A stretch of 64,000 nt of DNA from Dryas octopetala (taxonomy: Eukaryota > Streptophyta > Magnoliopsida > Rosales > Rosaceae), in assembly GCA_963921425.1 (NCBI GenBank), contig OY992833.1, positions 11,387,738 to 11,451,737 on the forward strand, in the 5' to 3' direction. Below, in pieces: positions 1 to 13,024 of this stretch. The number at the start of each line of letters is the position of its first letter. Positions within the stretch are counted from its first letter, which is position 1. Both the position numbers and the translations under genes were made by a program. Below the pieces are notes generated by a model. It saw only the letters and a list, made by a program, of their open reading frames with translations. It did no database searches and was not told where the DNA came from.

Positions 1-1280
1 ACAAATATCTACCAGTTAGCAAGGCTCCATCTGAAAACAGCCAATGAAAAAGGCAGGTTGATGTCTTTCCAACTGTCAGAGACATTATCTCTTGTACCTT
101 TCAAGAATGGCGGGATGTGTCTTTAGAGTACTATTTTGTTGACGACATTGGCTTGTAGAGAAATCAAACCAATCTGGTGATAACACGTGTCCTTTGTGAC
201 AAGCTTTTCTTGAGAATGTGCGATATGTCACCTTGGATGTGCACATAGTGGGTGTAGCCTTCTTCTGTGCAACCCATACAGGTGGAAGGAATCCCCACCG
301 AGGGTATAGTGTGGTCAACCATAGGTGATTAGTAAGGGGCACTGTCGAGCATCAGTGAGGGTTCCGAGCACTGGCCAATGTCGGGACCCCAAGCATTGGT
401 CGGGAGTCCAACCTTGAGTTAGAAGTCCGAGCATAAACAGAGTCCAAGTAGAATTCGGGACTTTGAGCATGGACTAGTAGTCTGAGCATAAGTTGGGTCG
501 ACTCTGAGCATAGAGTAGGAGTTTGACTATAAATTGGGGATTTAAGCATAAGGTAAGGACTCCTAGCTTTTGTCAGAAGTCATAGCATCAGTCTAGACTC
601 TGACCATGAGTCGGGAGTTTGAGCATGAGTTAAGGCTTTGAGCTCCTATCGACAGTGGCATTAGCAAAAAATTAATCATAATGGGGACATGATAAGAATA
701 TAAAATTTTCTTCTTCCCACTATAATCCAATAGAAAATTTTTTAACTGTTGTATCTACTTATTTTAGCTTCTTGATGATAAATGTTGTGAGAGCCAACTA
801 CAATTAATAAAAAGATATTTGCAATTTTGTGCCATCTTCATTTATTTAGCAAACATAAAATAAGTATTCAAATAAGAAACGAATTAAACTAATCCAAAGA
901 AACAAACACAATAAACCAACAGCCAAAAGCACACACATAAACTAAAGTAACACACTATATATATTCAAATAAGAAACCCATCTTCTAATGTTCATAAAAA
1001 ATAAGGTCTAATTTTTTTTTGTCTAAAAGGATAATGGGGTCAGACCCAAAATTGTAAGAGTGAAACAACCTGACTATTGGGGTCATGTGACCCCAATGCC
1101 CCCGTTGTGGCTACGCCACTGCTTGTCGAGAGTCCAAGTATGAGTCGAGACCTCGTGCATGAGTCGGGACGCTAAGCATATATGAGTCGGGAGTCTGAGC
1201 ATAAGTTGGGACTCTGCTTATTGGTTTTGGGCCTTGGTTATGAAACGGGTCAGCGTCGCTTCAGTCATATATGACTTGTC
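1..1280. repeat. Degenerate LTR-like repeat with short tandem motif
   Basis: This stretch has no convincing gene. Positions 90-300 resemble in layout the LTR of the Gypsy element at 39.5 and 46.1 kb (both contain a variant of 'ggtgacgacacgtgtcct'). Positions 345-650 and 1120-1215 are degenerate tandem copies of a motif of about 20 nt built on 'gtcgggagtctgagcat'. The two blocks are separated by a hAT-like insertion at 653-1121. I infer an old, broken LTR of a related Gypsy family. The ends were not located and the left side is cut by the window edge. Confidence 0.35.
653..1121. mobile_element. Small hAT-like non-autonomous element
   Basis: The left end reads 'cagtggcattagc' and the right end 'gctacgccactg', an inverted pair of the CAGTGGCG type common at plant hAT ends. 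The flanking octamers are cctatcga and cttgtcga (6 of 8 match), consistent with an old 8-bp target duplication. The interior is AT-rich with no open frame. It interrupts the tandem-motif LTR-like repeat. Confidence 0.5.
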
Positions 1281-2034
1281 ATCTAAGTCTATACAAACTT
1301 ATTGTTCTACTTAATAGAGACTAGGTAGGAACAATTATATCAGAAGCTTGAGACTACAATATTTCGAAGAAATTAATTCCTTTGGAAGTAATAAATGCTT
1401 CACAACAAATCAAAGTTTGAACAAATCCAAGACTAACATTGGAAGAATAGAAATGATCATCCTAATCCTATTATTATATGGATTAGACTGGCCAGGGCTA
1501 GTCAAATGCCCACATCAAAAGTTAAAATTCAATAGTACGTAACTACAAGATTAAGCCACAGTACAATTCAAGATTAACCTACAAAATTTAAATTGTCGAC
1601 GAAGTAGCATTCGTTGCAAAACTAGAGCATGGCAATACAGAAAAACAGATTAAAACAAAACAATATACACACATGATTACGTGTTCTCTATTTTCCTTTT
1701 GGTTTATAAAAGATCAATTTAATTTCTTTGAAGTTATACAAGAGCTACTTCCAATATATGAAAACCAACTTCAATATCTGAAAAACATACGCTATATGAC
1801 TTTCCCTATGTTGATGCCTGACTTTCCAACTGATCGATGAATTCAAATAGACAAAGTATCAAATCCAGTGTTCTCAGAAGAGCAATATTCAAAGTAAAAC
1901 AAAAAAATTAAAAGAAGAGCAATATTGAACCATGAACTTTATATCATATAAGAGATATCAGATTAACGACATGTGTACAGCGTACTGATCAATGCCTGTA
2001 AGTAAATAGGCAGAGGGCTCTTCATTCCTCACAG

Positions 2035-3182
2035 TCACTTGAAAAGGCTTCGACCCCTCCCATGGAACTGAGGACTAAGCATCCGAAAGGCTTCCTTTGG
2101 TGTCAACTGGTGAAAAAAAGGTAATATGTCAGCACATATAGCGGATATAATGCAACATAATCATTAATGAAGCAAACATGAAAATGTGTAATACAATTCT
2201 AGGACCATAATCACTCTAATGTAACAATGTTAAACCATATAAACATGTAACATATTGTAAAGGAACTGGACTGGAGAACTTACAGTTTGGCCAAATTCAA
2301 CAGTTCTCTCAATGCTATCGACTTCTTGATAGACATTAGGTGGACGAGGAATACCTTTTCTGAGGGCAGCTCGCTCTTGAAGCAGCTTCAGAACGCATAA
2401 TAAGCCTTCATGGATAGTTCCATCAGAAACTATCTCGTCCTTATCTTCAGTAGCAAGGTGTTTGTGCTCATCCACATCTTTAACTTCAGTCCATCCACCA
2501 GGCTCATCCATTCTTTCTTTGAGGTATCCTCGTTCTTTAAACAGCTTCAGCACACCTGCTAAGCCTGTCCCGACTGCAACTTCATGGACCTTTTCATTTG
2601 CAATATCAGCAGTAAGTTCAGCTTTCTCGTCTTCAGAATTCGTTTTCTCCTTGAGCTCTGGACTGTTACTAACCCTTGCTAAAACCTCAGAGACGCCTTG
2701 TGCTTTCTTCTCCAATCTCTCAACCTTTGTTCTGAATAAGAAAATTAATTACAAAATAAAATTAGTATCAAGTAAGGTTGTAAAATAATAAACTGACAGT
2801 TGATTCCCAGAAGAAGAATTATCACATGCTATCAATACCATCATCTCTGTCTTCCATTCAAATCATGTAATTCATTTTAAAACCAAAACGATGTTGATTG
2901 AAAATAATCAACAACTAGAGCCCAAGCACATAACCCAAGCATATGTTATGCATATATATGAAATACAAGTTCAGAGCCAAAAATTGCACAAATTAGAACA
3001 TAAAGGAAGATTTACTTACTTCAGAATGCGTGTAGATTCGATGTCTCTTTGTTTTACAACATCATCACTAGTATTGGTCCTGGAGCGCTTCAGGTCATCA
3101 ATATTTCTAGTATCCTTCTCTTTCCCTCGGCTCCTCTTCTTGTTGCTTGATTCGCACCCTTGCATGTCCATTTGTTCCAATC
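2035..3182 (-). pseudogene. SART-1/DOT2-like C-terminal fragment, copy 1
   Basis: Three exons are read on the minus strand: 3020-3182, 2284-2731 and 2035-2106, each with GT-AG borders and matching phase. The product is a basic stretch ending ...ESTRILK, then a segment like the RI-K-EER-KK start of the SART-1 domain. Next comes the family motif GLAGVLKLFKERG (compare GLSGALKLLKERG) and then EFGQT-LTPKEAFRMLSPQFHG, ending soon after. SART-1 (DOT2 in Arabidopsis, Snu66 in yeast) is a U4/U6.U5 tri-snRNP protein of about 800 residues. This copy keeps about 225 and lacks the middle of the protein. It has no start codon of its own that I can defend, so it is either the 3' end of a fused gene or a relic. 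Family assignment is by recalled similarity and is fairly firm; transcription is unknown. Confidence 0.65.
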
Positions 3183-4326
3183 CTGGAATTTCAGAATGAA
3201 AATATCAATTTCCGTTTATTTTACTAAAATTCAGGAGAACCAAACACAAACTGACCTTAAAGGCAACATCTGCAGACTAAGAAACCCTAAACAAAACAGA
3301 ATTTTATAAAAAAAATTAAATTCTTTAGAAGAGACAAATCTTCTAAACCTTCTAAATCTCATAGAATAACTTTTAACTTTCAAATGATGGTGAAAAGCTT
3401 GGAACTGCAGATTGTTTTACCTGATTTCTTGCACTACTACAGGTACACGACGTACGACCAAATTAGACTCGGTAATAATGCTGGTGAAGGTATAAACTGT
3501 AGGCCTAGGGGCCATTATTCTGTAACCTGCAACCAAGACCATAAAACCTTCTATAAAAGGAACACTGAAACTAAGGCCCAAATAGTGATTGCATATAGTG
3601 TACCTGCAGTGCACTATGTATTGCACAGTTCTTCCTTTCAAGTTACATACAAATCATGCCAACATAATAATTAAAGCCAATTGAAAAAACAAAATGCATA
3701 TTGGATATTAACACACAAAAAAATGTTAAATAGAGACTAGAGAAGAACAGAATGCACCCAGAAAGTACAAATAAAAACTAAATTAACTAATCAAACAGAA
3801 ACACCAAAAGAAAAGTGGAGGTGCTAGTGATCGAAAGTTTACAAATGATTTGAATAAGAAGTTTTCAGCAACTGAGACACTCCCCTCAGCACATCTTCAC
3901 ATAGGTTGAGTGATAAAATCATGATAGATTCTCTGGCCACACTGCCAAATCAATGAGGTCCTGAAGTTGTTCAAAATATCTCCAAGATCTGCAAAATGTT
4001 TCAAATTACAAGAAATGAGTTAACACAAATACACACATGCACTAATAGAGAGTCGGTGAGAACAGTGATGCTTAAGATGTATATATCTGTTGGTTGTTGC
4101 AACTTGCAACCATACAAATCCCAACAAAGTTTGTAGGAAACCACTTTTATGCTTGGACATGATGAAGGCCCTGGTGGGTTCAAAATGCTGCATGTTTGCA
4201 TCAATCGAATTGTGCAACAGAGACTGCTGACTGCATTCCTTAAATTCCTTTTTCTTTGTCACTTCCAATTCTTTGTTCTATTCAATTTTACAAAAGTTCA
4301 TCTGCCCTTACAGTGTAATTTCCTTG

Positions 4327-4398
4327 CTCACTCTCTCTCTCTTGCAAACACACACACCCTCTCCCTCTCTGTCTCTCTCTCTCACACACACACACACA

Positions 4399-4446
<48 letters not shown>
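4327..4446. repeat. (CT)n/(CA)n microsatellite
   Basis: Runs of ct and ca dinucleotides, with a pure (ct)n tract of about 45 nt near 4400-4444. Open frames through it are repeat artefacts. It lies between duplicated units, with no gene around it. Confidence 0.95.
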
Positions 4447-4447
<1 letters not shown>

Positions 4448-5214
4448 CCCAGCCCACCCAACCAAAAAACCAAAAACAGAAATAATGAAATTAATAGTTA
4501 AAAATTTTCCATATAGACAACAGATGACCTTGAACAAGTGGTCTACCAAGAAGTGTGATAAAGAACCCACAGATACCGCCGAGAAGCATTGCCTTGTAAC
4601 AATCTGTGCCATAAAAACATGTCCAACATGCCTTAGAACATATTCATATGCATTGTAATAACACATATAATTCTAAGCATCATGCAAGAGCTTAATTTAA
4701 AAAAGAACATGATATCAAAATAGGTGGCTAGCTAACTTGAGAACGATAGAAACAAACGTCTATTATTTAACAAAATCAACACAACATATCTTGGAAAAAA
4801 CAAATCTCAAATGATAAGGACTCGAGCTAAACCTGTGGATACAAATATAAAACCTATGAATACAGTCAAGTACATATGGAAATGATATAAGTCAAGTATA
4901 TAAATATGTGAATAAAAGTCAACTATAAAAATACGGAAATGATTATATGGAAATGTATAATATGATGATTATATGCAGTGAGTTGCAGGGGAAAGAGAAC
5001 TGAAGTACCTAGAAGGAGTTTATTGCACATCACATGTTCTTCCAATAGAGTAAGAGCCTGCTGAAAACCAAAAAATTATGGCAAAATAATAATAGATACC
5101 ATTTGGAAAAAAATCCTAGGAAGTACATACACAAGTCAAAGATAGAGCAAAGGCAAGAGAAGAGTACAAAGCACTGAAAAAGTAGTGGTTTCGAAATCTT
5201 ACTTTGTGCTACCA

Positions 5215-5300
5215 TATATGCGGAGCTTCAAGCAATTGTGACCTGGGCTGCTCTCCTTGGTGCCGACAGGGACAGTAAAAAATCAGAAGCTCTTCTATAG
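5215..5300 (-). pseudogene. Decayed NLR 3' exon tail (unit 1)
   Basis: The reverse strand resembles the end of the LRR exon at 14440-14520: it shares variants of 'gctctccttggtgc', 'agggacag' and 'agctcttctat' in the same order. In the NLR this region encodes the terminal ...CPRLKERCTKGSGPEWH. The same fragment recurs at about 9130-9215 in unit 2. It is too short and mutated to be functional and shows that the duplicated units once carried NLR sequence. Confidence 0.5.
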
Positions 5301-6094
5301 ACTCAGTTTGCACCTATTGAACATGAACTTTTTTTTCAATTGAGTAAGAGCCTCCTGAAAACCTACAAATTATGCTGAAACAAATATTTATTTCATTGGG
5401 AGAACAAGATATATTATAAGTATATGGATAAGGAAAAGATAGAGCAAAGTATAATGCATTGAAGACCTGATCAAATCTAACAATAGAGGAACATCAGAAC
5501 AGAATAGGAGGTGGTGGTGCAAAAAGCTTACATTTCTTCAATGCAAAACTTGGAAAAATTAGGAATTTGTTGTACTTATAACTAGAATGAAAACAATCTA
5601 GTGCAGCTGGGACACTCCCCAAGGTGCATCTTGAAAGTTGCAGACCATGGATATCCAACTAATGTGGTTTGTTCTTTGCTATGCATCACATCAATCATCT
5701 GTCTCTGGAAATTCCTGATTTAAGATGTTAAATTTGGTCAATGCCAAGGAAAAGAGAAAATATAATTAAGGATAACCAAGTTTTATTCTTTTTATAAGAT
5801 TCAAAGAGCTTTTTCATAACAACAATCGCACACTACTTTGAATTGTTTAGTTGCAGGGAATGAAATTCCTATCATGAAATTATTTTGTAGTTAAAAAATA
5901 AATAAATAAAGAAGAAGAAAACATAACAGGTAGCTAAAGATAAATGGTTTCAGTCACCAGTGGGTAAACTAATTAAACAAGACAAACGAGACAAACAACA
6001 TGATAGCCAATAAGTTGAATAACTAGATAAAAGTGGGAGAGATCAAAACAAATCACATATTATTAATTTGAGAAAGAATTAAACTTACACTTCA

Positions 6095-6165
6095 TTCTAG
6101 GAATATGAGAAATTTTGGGCCACCCGGGCGCTGATCTCATTGGTGCATCTAATCAATTAAATGTT
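6095..6165 (-). pseudogene. Decayed NLR terminal exon tail (unit 1, second type)
   Basis: The reverse strand reads close to the NLR end, with 'agatgcaccaatgagatc' followed by a degraded W-x-KISHIP stretch, out of frame relative to the intact gene. Near-identical copies lie at about 10010-10070 and 11100-11165. Another weaker tail sits at 5595-5640 and 9515-9560. Together they trace repeated duplication of the 3' end of the NLR. Confidence 0.5.
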
Positions 6166-6895
6166 TGTAAATCCTCCGAGACAATGTGCGCATACTTAGA
6201 ATGGATACAGTCCACTCTCCAAAAACTAACTTGTAAATAACTTATCATCAACTTCTCAAACGGTGGAGCTTTTCTTGTAAATAACTCAAGTTTCTTAACT
6301 CTGGATGCTGTTAAGATTAAGAATAATTAAATATGGTTTATTTTATTTAAAAGAAAAGAAAATTCCTTGATGGGAACATATTGTGTAATTAATTGCACCA
6401 AAAAAGCACTATAAATTTATGCTAAGAACACAAAATCAGCACAGAATGAATACATTTGATTACAAAGACATCAATGAAGGAATTTGACTGTTAAATCCCT
6501 TTAGAACTAAGAGGACTCAAGCTAGCTTGAGAACAACACAAGTACATATGTATATTATTTACAAAAATCAATGCAATATTTCTTGGAAAAGTAAATATCT
6601 AAAATTATAAGGACTCCAGCTAAACCTGTGAATAATTGGAATAAATGATGCCAGTAAGCGATCAATGTTTTTTTTTTTTTGTTGGAATCAATTAATGTTA
6701 TAATTTTATAGAAATGTATAATATGATTAATAGACAAAGTATCAAATCCAGTGTTCTCAGAAGAGCAATATTCAACCATGAACTTAATATCATATAAGAG
6801 ATATCAGATTAATGACATGTGTACAGCGTACTGATCAATGCCTGTAAGTAAATAGGCAGAGGGCTCTTTATTCCTCACAGTCGCTTGAAAAGGCT

Positions 6896-8001
6896 TCAAC
6901 CTCTCCCATGGAACTGATGACTAAGCATCCGAAAGGCTTCCGTTGGTGTCAACTGGTGAAAAAAAGGTAATATGTCAGCACATATAGCAGAAATAATGCA
7001 ACATAATCATTAATGAAGCCAACATGAAAATGTGTAATACAATTCTAGGACCATAATCACTCTAATGTAACAATGTTAAACCATATAAACATGTAACATA
7101 TTGTAAAGGAACTGGACTGGAGAACTTACAGTTTGGCCAAATTCAACAGTTCTCTCAATGCTTGATAGACATTAGGTGGATGAGCAATACCTTTTCTGAG
7201 GGCTGCTCGCTCTCCAAGCAGCTTCAGAACGCATAATAAGCCTTCATAGATAGTTCCATCGGAAACTGTCTCGTCCTTATCTTCAGTAGCAGGGTGTTTG
7301 TACTCATCCACATCTTTAACTTCAGTCCATCCACCAGGCTCATCCATTCTTTCTTTGAGGTATCCTCGTTCTTTAAACAGCTTCAGCACACCTGCTAAGC
7401 CTTTCCTGACTGCAACTTCATGGACAGTTTCATTTGCAATATCAGCAGTAAGTTGAGCTTTCTCGTCTTTAGAATTCGTTTTCTCCTTGGGCTCTGGACT
7501 GCTACTAACCCATGCTAAAACCTCAGAGACGCCTTGTGCTTTCTTCTCCAATCTCTCTTCCTTTGTTCTGAATAAGAAAATTAATTACAAAATAAAATTA
7601 GTATCAATTAAGGTTGTAAAATAATAAACTGACAGTTGATTCCCAGAAGAAGAATGATCACATGCTATCAATACCATCATCTCTGTCCTCCATTCAAATC
7701 ATTTAATTCAGTTTAAAACAAAAACGATGTTGATTGAAAATAATCAACAACCAGAGCCCAAGCATATTATGCATATTGTATATGAAATACAAGTTCAGAG
7801 CCAAAAATTGCATAGAACATAAAGGAAGATTTACTTACTTCAGAATGCGTGTAGATTCGATGTCTATTTGTTTTACAACATCATCACTAGTATTGGTCCT
7901 GGAGCGCTTCGGGTCATCAATATTTCTAGTATCCTTCTCTTTCCCTTGGCTTCTCTTCTTGTTGCTTGATTCGCACCCTTCCATGTCCATTTGCTCCAAT
8001 C
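6896..8001 (-). pseudogene. SART-1/DOT2-like C-terminal fragment, copy 2
   Basis: It has the same three-exon layout as copies 1 and 3: 7839-8001, 7130-7567 and 6896-6952. The middle exon is 438 nt where the others have 448. A 10-nt deletion near 7160 shifts the frame before the conserved ERTVEFGQT segment, so the last exon is no longer read in phase. The last exon also ends early, right after FHGRG. It still encodes the GLAGVLKLFKERG core. I judge it broken relative to copies 1 and 3. Confidence 0.65.
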
Positions 8002-11000
8002 CTGGAATTTCAGAATGAAAATATAAGTTTCCGTTTCTTTTACTAAAATTCTGGAGAACCAAACACAAACTGACCTTAAAGGCAACATCTGCAGACTCAG
8101 AAACCCTAAACAAAATGGTATTTTATAAAAAGAGAATTTAGCTTGGGTATGAGACTAGTCTTATGTTTTATAAACACATTTTTATGAATATATTACATTT
8201 TACATGGATATGAGATGCGGTAAAGGAGATAATTTGAAACCCTTTGAGATATTTGGGGTTTGTTTTTCACATCATTTGGTAATGCAATTATTGCAATTTT
8301 TATGATAAAATTCCTCCCACTATAATTTGAAAGGAAAATACTATTTAATTTTGTCCTAAAATAAATTGCAAGCATGAATGATTTTAAACATGCAATAAAT
8401 AAGGGTACTATTGCAATACTGCACAAACCAAATATTGGAAAGAGAATAAAAGTATTTCCAAATGCTAGAATGAGAGTATTTCATTCCCATCTCCTTGGAA
8501 TGGTATGAGTACAAAATTAGCTTTGCCATCTCCTTACTGGAAGAGATAGATGTCCATTTACATCCTCTTGCCACTCTATTGGAAGCCTGTCATGCACTTC
8601 TTAAGTGCATATGGTGGTGATGGTGTTGTGAGAATCATATTTATCAAGGGAGGAACAAGGTGCCTGATGGGGTTGTTTCCTTTGCTATGTGGATACAAAT
8701 ATAAAACCTGTGAATAAAAGTCAAGTACATATGGAAATGATATAAGTCAAGTATATAAATATGTGAATACAAGTCAACTATATAAATACGGAAATGATTA
8801 TATGGAAATGTATAATATGATGATTATATGCAGTGTGATGCAGGGGAAAGGGAACTGAAGTACCTAGACGGAGTTTGCACTTATTGCACATCACATGTTC
8901 TTCCAATTGAGTAAGAGCCTGCTGAAAACCAAAAAATTATGGCAAAATAATAATAGATGCCATATGGAAAAAAAAAAATCCTAGGAAGTACATACACAAG
9001 TAAAAGATTGAGCAGATGCAAGAGAAGAGTACAAAGCACTGAAAAACTAGTTAACTTACTATGCAAAGATATAGGGGGCTAGAAAAAAAGGAGATAGTGG
9101 TTTGGAAATCTTACTTTGTGCTACCATATATGCGGAGCTTCAAGCAATTGTGACCTGGGCCGCTCTCCTTGGTGCCGACAGGGACAGTCAAAAATCAGAA
9201 GCTCTTCTATAGACTCAGTTTGCACCTATTGAACATGAACTTTTTGTTCAATTGAGTAAGAGCCACCTGAAAACCTACAAATTATGCTGAAACAAATATT
9301 TATTTCATTGGGAGAACAAGATATATTATGAGTATATGGATAAGGAAAGATAAAGCAAAGTATAATGCATTGAGGACCTGATCGAATCTAACAACAGAGG
9401 AACATCAGAAGAGAATAGGAGGTGGTGGTTCAAAAAGCTTACATTTCTTCAATGCAAAACTTGGAGAAATTAGGAATTTGTTGTACTTATAACTAGAATG
9501 AAAGCAATCTAGTGCAGCTGGGACACTCCCCAAGGCGCATCTTGAAAGTTGCAGACCATGGATATCCAACTAATGTGGTTTGTTCTTTGCTACACATCGC
9601 ATAGCTTCAATCATCTGTCTCAGCAAATTCCTGATTTAAGATGTTAAATTTGGTCAATGCCAAGGAAAAGAGAAAATACAATTAAGGATAAACAAGTTTT
9701 ATTCTTTTTATAAGATTCAAAGAGCTTTTTCACAACAACAATCACACACTACTTTGAATTGTTTAGTTGCAGGGAATGAAATTCCTATCATGAAATTATT
9801 TTGTAGTTAAAAAAAAAAAAATAAAGAAGAAGAAAACATAACAGGTAGCTAAAGATAAATGGGTTCAGTCACTGGTGGGTAAACTAATTAGATGAAAGCC
9901 AAACGAGACAAACAACATGAAAGCCAATAAGTTGAATAACTAGATGAAAGTGGGAGAGATCAGAACAAATCACATATTATTAATTTGAGAAAGAATTAAA
10001 CTTACACTTCATTCTTGGAATATGAGAAATTTTGGGCCACCCGGACGCTGATCTCATTGGTGCATCTAATCAATTAAATGTTTGTAAATCCTCCAAGACT
10101 GCGTGCGCATACTTAGAATGGATGCAGTCCAATCTCCAAAAAATAACTTGTAAATAACTCATCCTCAACTTCTCAAACTGTGGCGCTTATCTTGTAAATA
10201 ACTCGGGTTTCTTAACTCTGGATACTGTTAAGATTAAGAATAATTAAATATGGTTTATTTTATTTAAAAGAAGAGAAAATTCCTTGAAGGGAACATATTG
10301 TGTAATTAATTGCACAAAAAAAGCACTATAAATTTATGCTAAGAACATAAAATCAGCACGGAATGAATACTGTTGATTGCAAAGATAGCAATGAAGGAAT
10401 TTGACTGTTAAATCCCTTTAGAACTAAGAGGACTCAAGCTAGCTTGAGAACAACACAAGTACATGTTATGATTTTAGACAAATGTATAATATGATTATTA
10501 GGGAAATTCTCATGATTTACTGTCACCAAATAACTTGTACAACTATGCAGTGATGCAAGGGAAAGGGAACTCAAGTACCTGCACTGAGTTTGCACCAACA
10601 AATTTATCTAACTTGTACAATTGAGTAAGAGCCTCCTGAAAACCAACAAATTAGGAACATCAGAAGAGTACAAAGCATTGAAAAGCTAGTTAAATCTAAT
10701 CAAAGAGCAACATCAAAAAAGAAGAGGAGGTAGGGGTTTGGAAATCTTACTTTGTGCAACAATGCAAAACTTCAAGCAATTAGGATGAAAGTAATCCCCT
10801 AGGCGCATCTTTCTGTTGAAAGATGAAAGCACGAATATTCAAAAATGGTAGTTGTGTGAGGTATCACATGGTTTCAATCATCGACGCCTGCAGAAGATGT
10901 TTGGTCAAATGCTGTAACAAAGAAAAAAGTAAAGTCCGATAAACAAGTTTCTTTCTAAAATGCTTCAAAAACCGTTGTCACAACCCCGTGTAGAGACAAA

Positions 11001-11883
11001 CAACATGATAGCCAATAAGTTGAATAACTAGATGAAAGTGGGAGAGATCAAAACAAATCTCATATTATTAATTTGAGAAAGAATTAATTAAACTTACACT
11101 TCATTCTAGGAATATGAGAAATTTTGGGCCACCCGGGCGCTGATCTCATTGGTGCATCTAATCAATTAAATGTTTGTAAATCCTCCGAGACAACGTGCGC
11201 ATACTTAGAATGGATGCAGTCCAATCTCCAAAAACTAACTTGTAAATAACTTATCATCAACTTCTCAAACTGTGGAGCTTATCTTGTAAATAACTCGGGT
11301 TTCTTAACTCTGGATGCTGTTAAGATTAAGAATAATTAAATATGGTTTATTTTATTTAAAAGAAAAGAAAATTCCTTGATGGGAACATATTGTGTAATTA
11401 ATTGCACCAAAAAAGCACTATAAATTTATGCTCAGAACACAAAATCAACACAGAATGAATACATTTGATTGCAAAGATATCAATGAAGGAATTTGACTGT
11501 TAAATCCCTTTAGAACTAAGAGGACTCAAGCTAGCTTGAGAACAACACAAGTACATATGTATATTATTTACAAAAATCAATGCAATATTTCTTGGAAAAG
11601 TAAATATCTAAAATTATAAGGACTCCAGCTAAACCTGTGAATAATTGGAATAAATGATGCCAGTAAGCGATCAATGTTTTTTTTTTTTTGTTGGAATCAA
11701 TTAATGTTATAATTTTATAGAAATGTATAATATGATTAATAGACAAAGTATCAAATCCAGTGTTCTCAGAAGAGCAATATTCAACCATGAACTTAATATC
11801 ATATAAGAGATATCAGATTAACGACATGTGTACAGCGTACTGATCAATGCCTGTAAGTAAATAGGCATAGTGCTCTTTATTCC

Positions 11884-13024
11884 TCACAGTCGCTTGAAAA
11901 GGGTTCGACCCCTCCCATGGAACTGAAGACTAAGCATCCGAATGGCTTCCTTTGGTGTCAACTGGTGGAAAAAAGGAAATATGTCAGGACATATAGCAGA
12001 AATAATGCAACATAATCATTAATGAAGCAAACATGAAAATGTGTAATACAATTCTAGGACCATAATCACTCTAATGTAACAATGTTAAACCATATAAACA
12101 TGTAACATATTGTAAAGGAACTGGACTGGAGAACTTACAGTTTGGCCAAATTCAACAGTTCTCTCAAAGCTATCCACTTCTTGATAGACATTAGGTGGAC
12201 GAGCAATACCTTTTCTGAGGGCTGCTCGCTCTCCAAGCAGCTTCAGAACGCATAATAAGCCTCCATGGATAGTTCCATCGGAAACTGTCTCGTCCTTATC
12301 TTCAGTAGCAGGGTGCTTGTACTCATCCACATCTTTAACTTCAGTCCATCCACCAGGCTCATCCATTCTTTCTTTGAGGTATCCTCGTTCTTTATACAGC
12401 TTCAGCACACCTGCTAAGCCTTTCTCGACTGCAACTTCATGGACAGTTTCATTTGCAATATCAGCAGTAAGTTCAGCTTTCTCGTCTTCAGAATTCGTTT
12501 TCTCCTTGGGCTCTGGACTGCTACTAACCCATGCTAAAACCTCAGAGACGCCTTGTGCTTTCTTCTGCAATCTTTCTTCCTTTGTTCTGAATAAGAAAAT
12601 TAATTACAAAATAAAATTTAGTATCAATTAAGGTTGTAAAATAATAAACTGACAGTTGATTCCCAGAAGAAGAATTATTACATGCTATCAATACCATCAT
12701 CTCTGTCTTCCATTCAAATCATGTAATTCAGTTTAAAACAAAAACAATGTTGATTGAAAATAATCAACAACCAGCCCAAGCATATTATGCATATTGTATA
12801 TGAAATACAAGTTCAGAGCCAAAAATTGCACAAATTAGAACATAAAGGAAGATTTACTTACTTCAGAATGCGTGTAGATTCGATGTCTCTTTGTTTTACA
12901 ACATCATCACTAGTATTGGTCCTGGAGCGCTTCAGGTCATCAATATTTCTAGTATCCTTCTCTTTCCCTTGGCTCCTCTTCTTGTTGCTTGATTCGCACC
13001 CTTCCATGTCCATTTGCTCCAATC
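11884..13024 (-). CDS. SART-1/DOT2-like domain, copy 3 (3' exons of the NLR locus)
   Basis: Exons on the minus strand: 12862-13024 (163 nt), 12139-12586 (448 nt) and 11884-11961, ending in TGA. Phases agree throughout. The first exon accepts a phase-1 junction, which is exactly what the NLR donor at 14417 supplies. The encoded stretch begins GLEQMDMEG, runs through a basic KKRSQGKEK segment, then RILKTKEERLQKKAQG (compare RILKMREERKKKAED in DOT2). It continues with VHEVAVEKGLAGVLKLYKERG, GGLLCVLKLLGERAALRKG and EFGQT-LTPKEAIRMLSLQFHG. The order matches DOT2 with the centre missing. The intact DOT2 acts in the spliceosomal tri-snRNP; this truncated form would be expected at most to bind partners or act as a decoy. 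Whether it is spliced to the NLR is an inference. Confidence 0.65.

Noticed and set aside
4149-4666. Open frames on both strands through a CT/CA-rich stretch
   Set aside because: They are produced by the microsatellite; no conserved residues outside the repeat.
11884-13024. Functional full-length DOT2 splicing factor gene
   Set aside because: Only about 225 of roughly 800 residues remain, the centre is missing and no independent start codon is supported.
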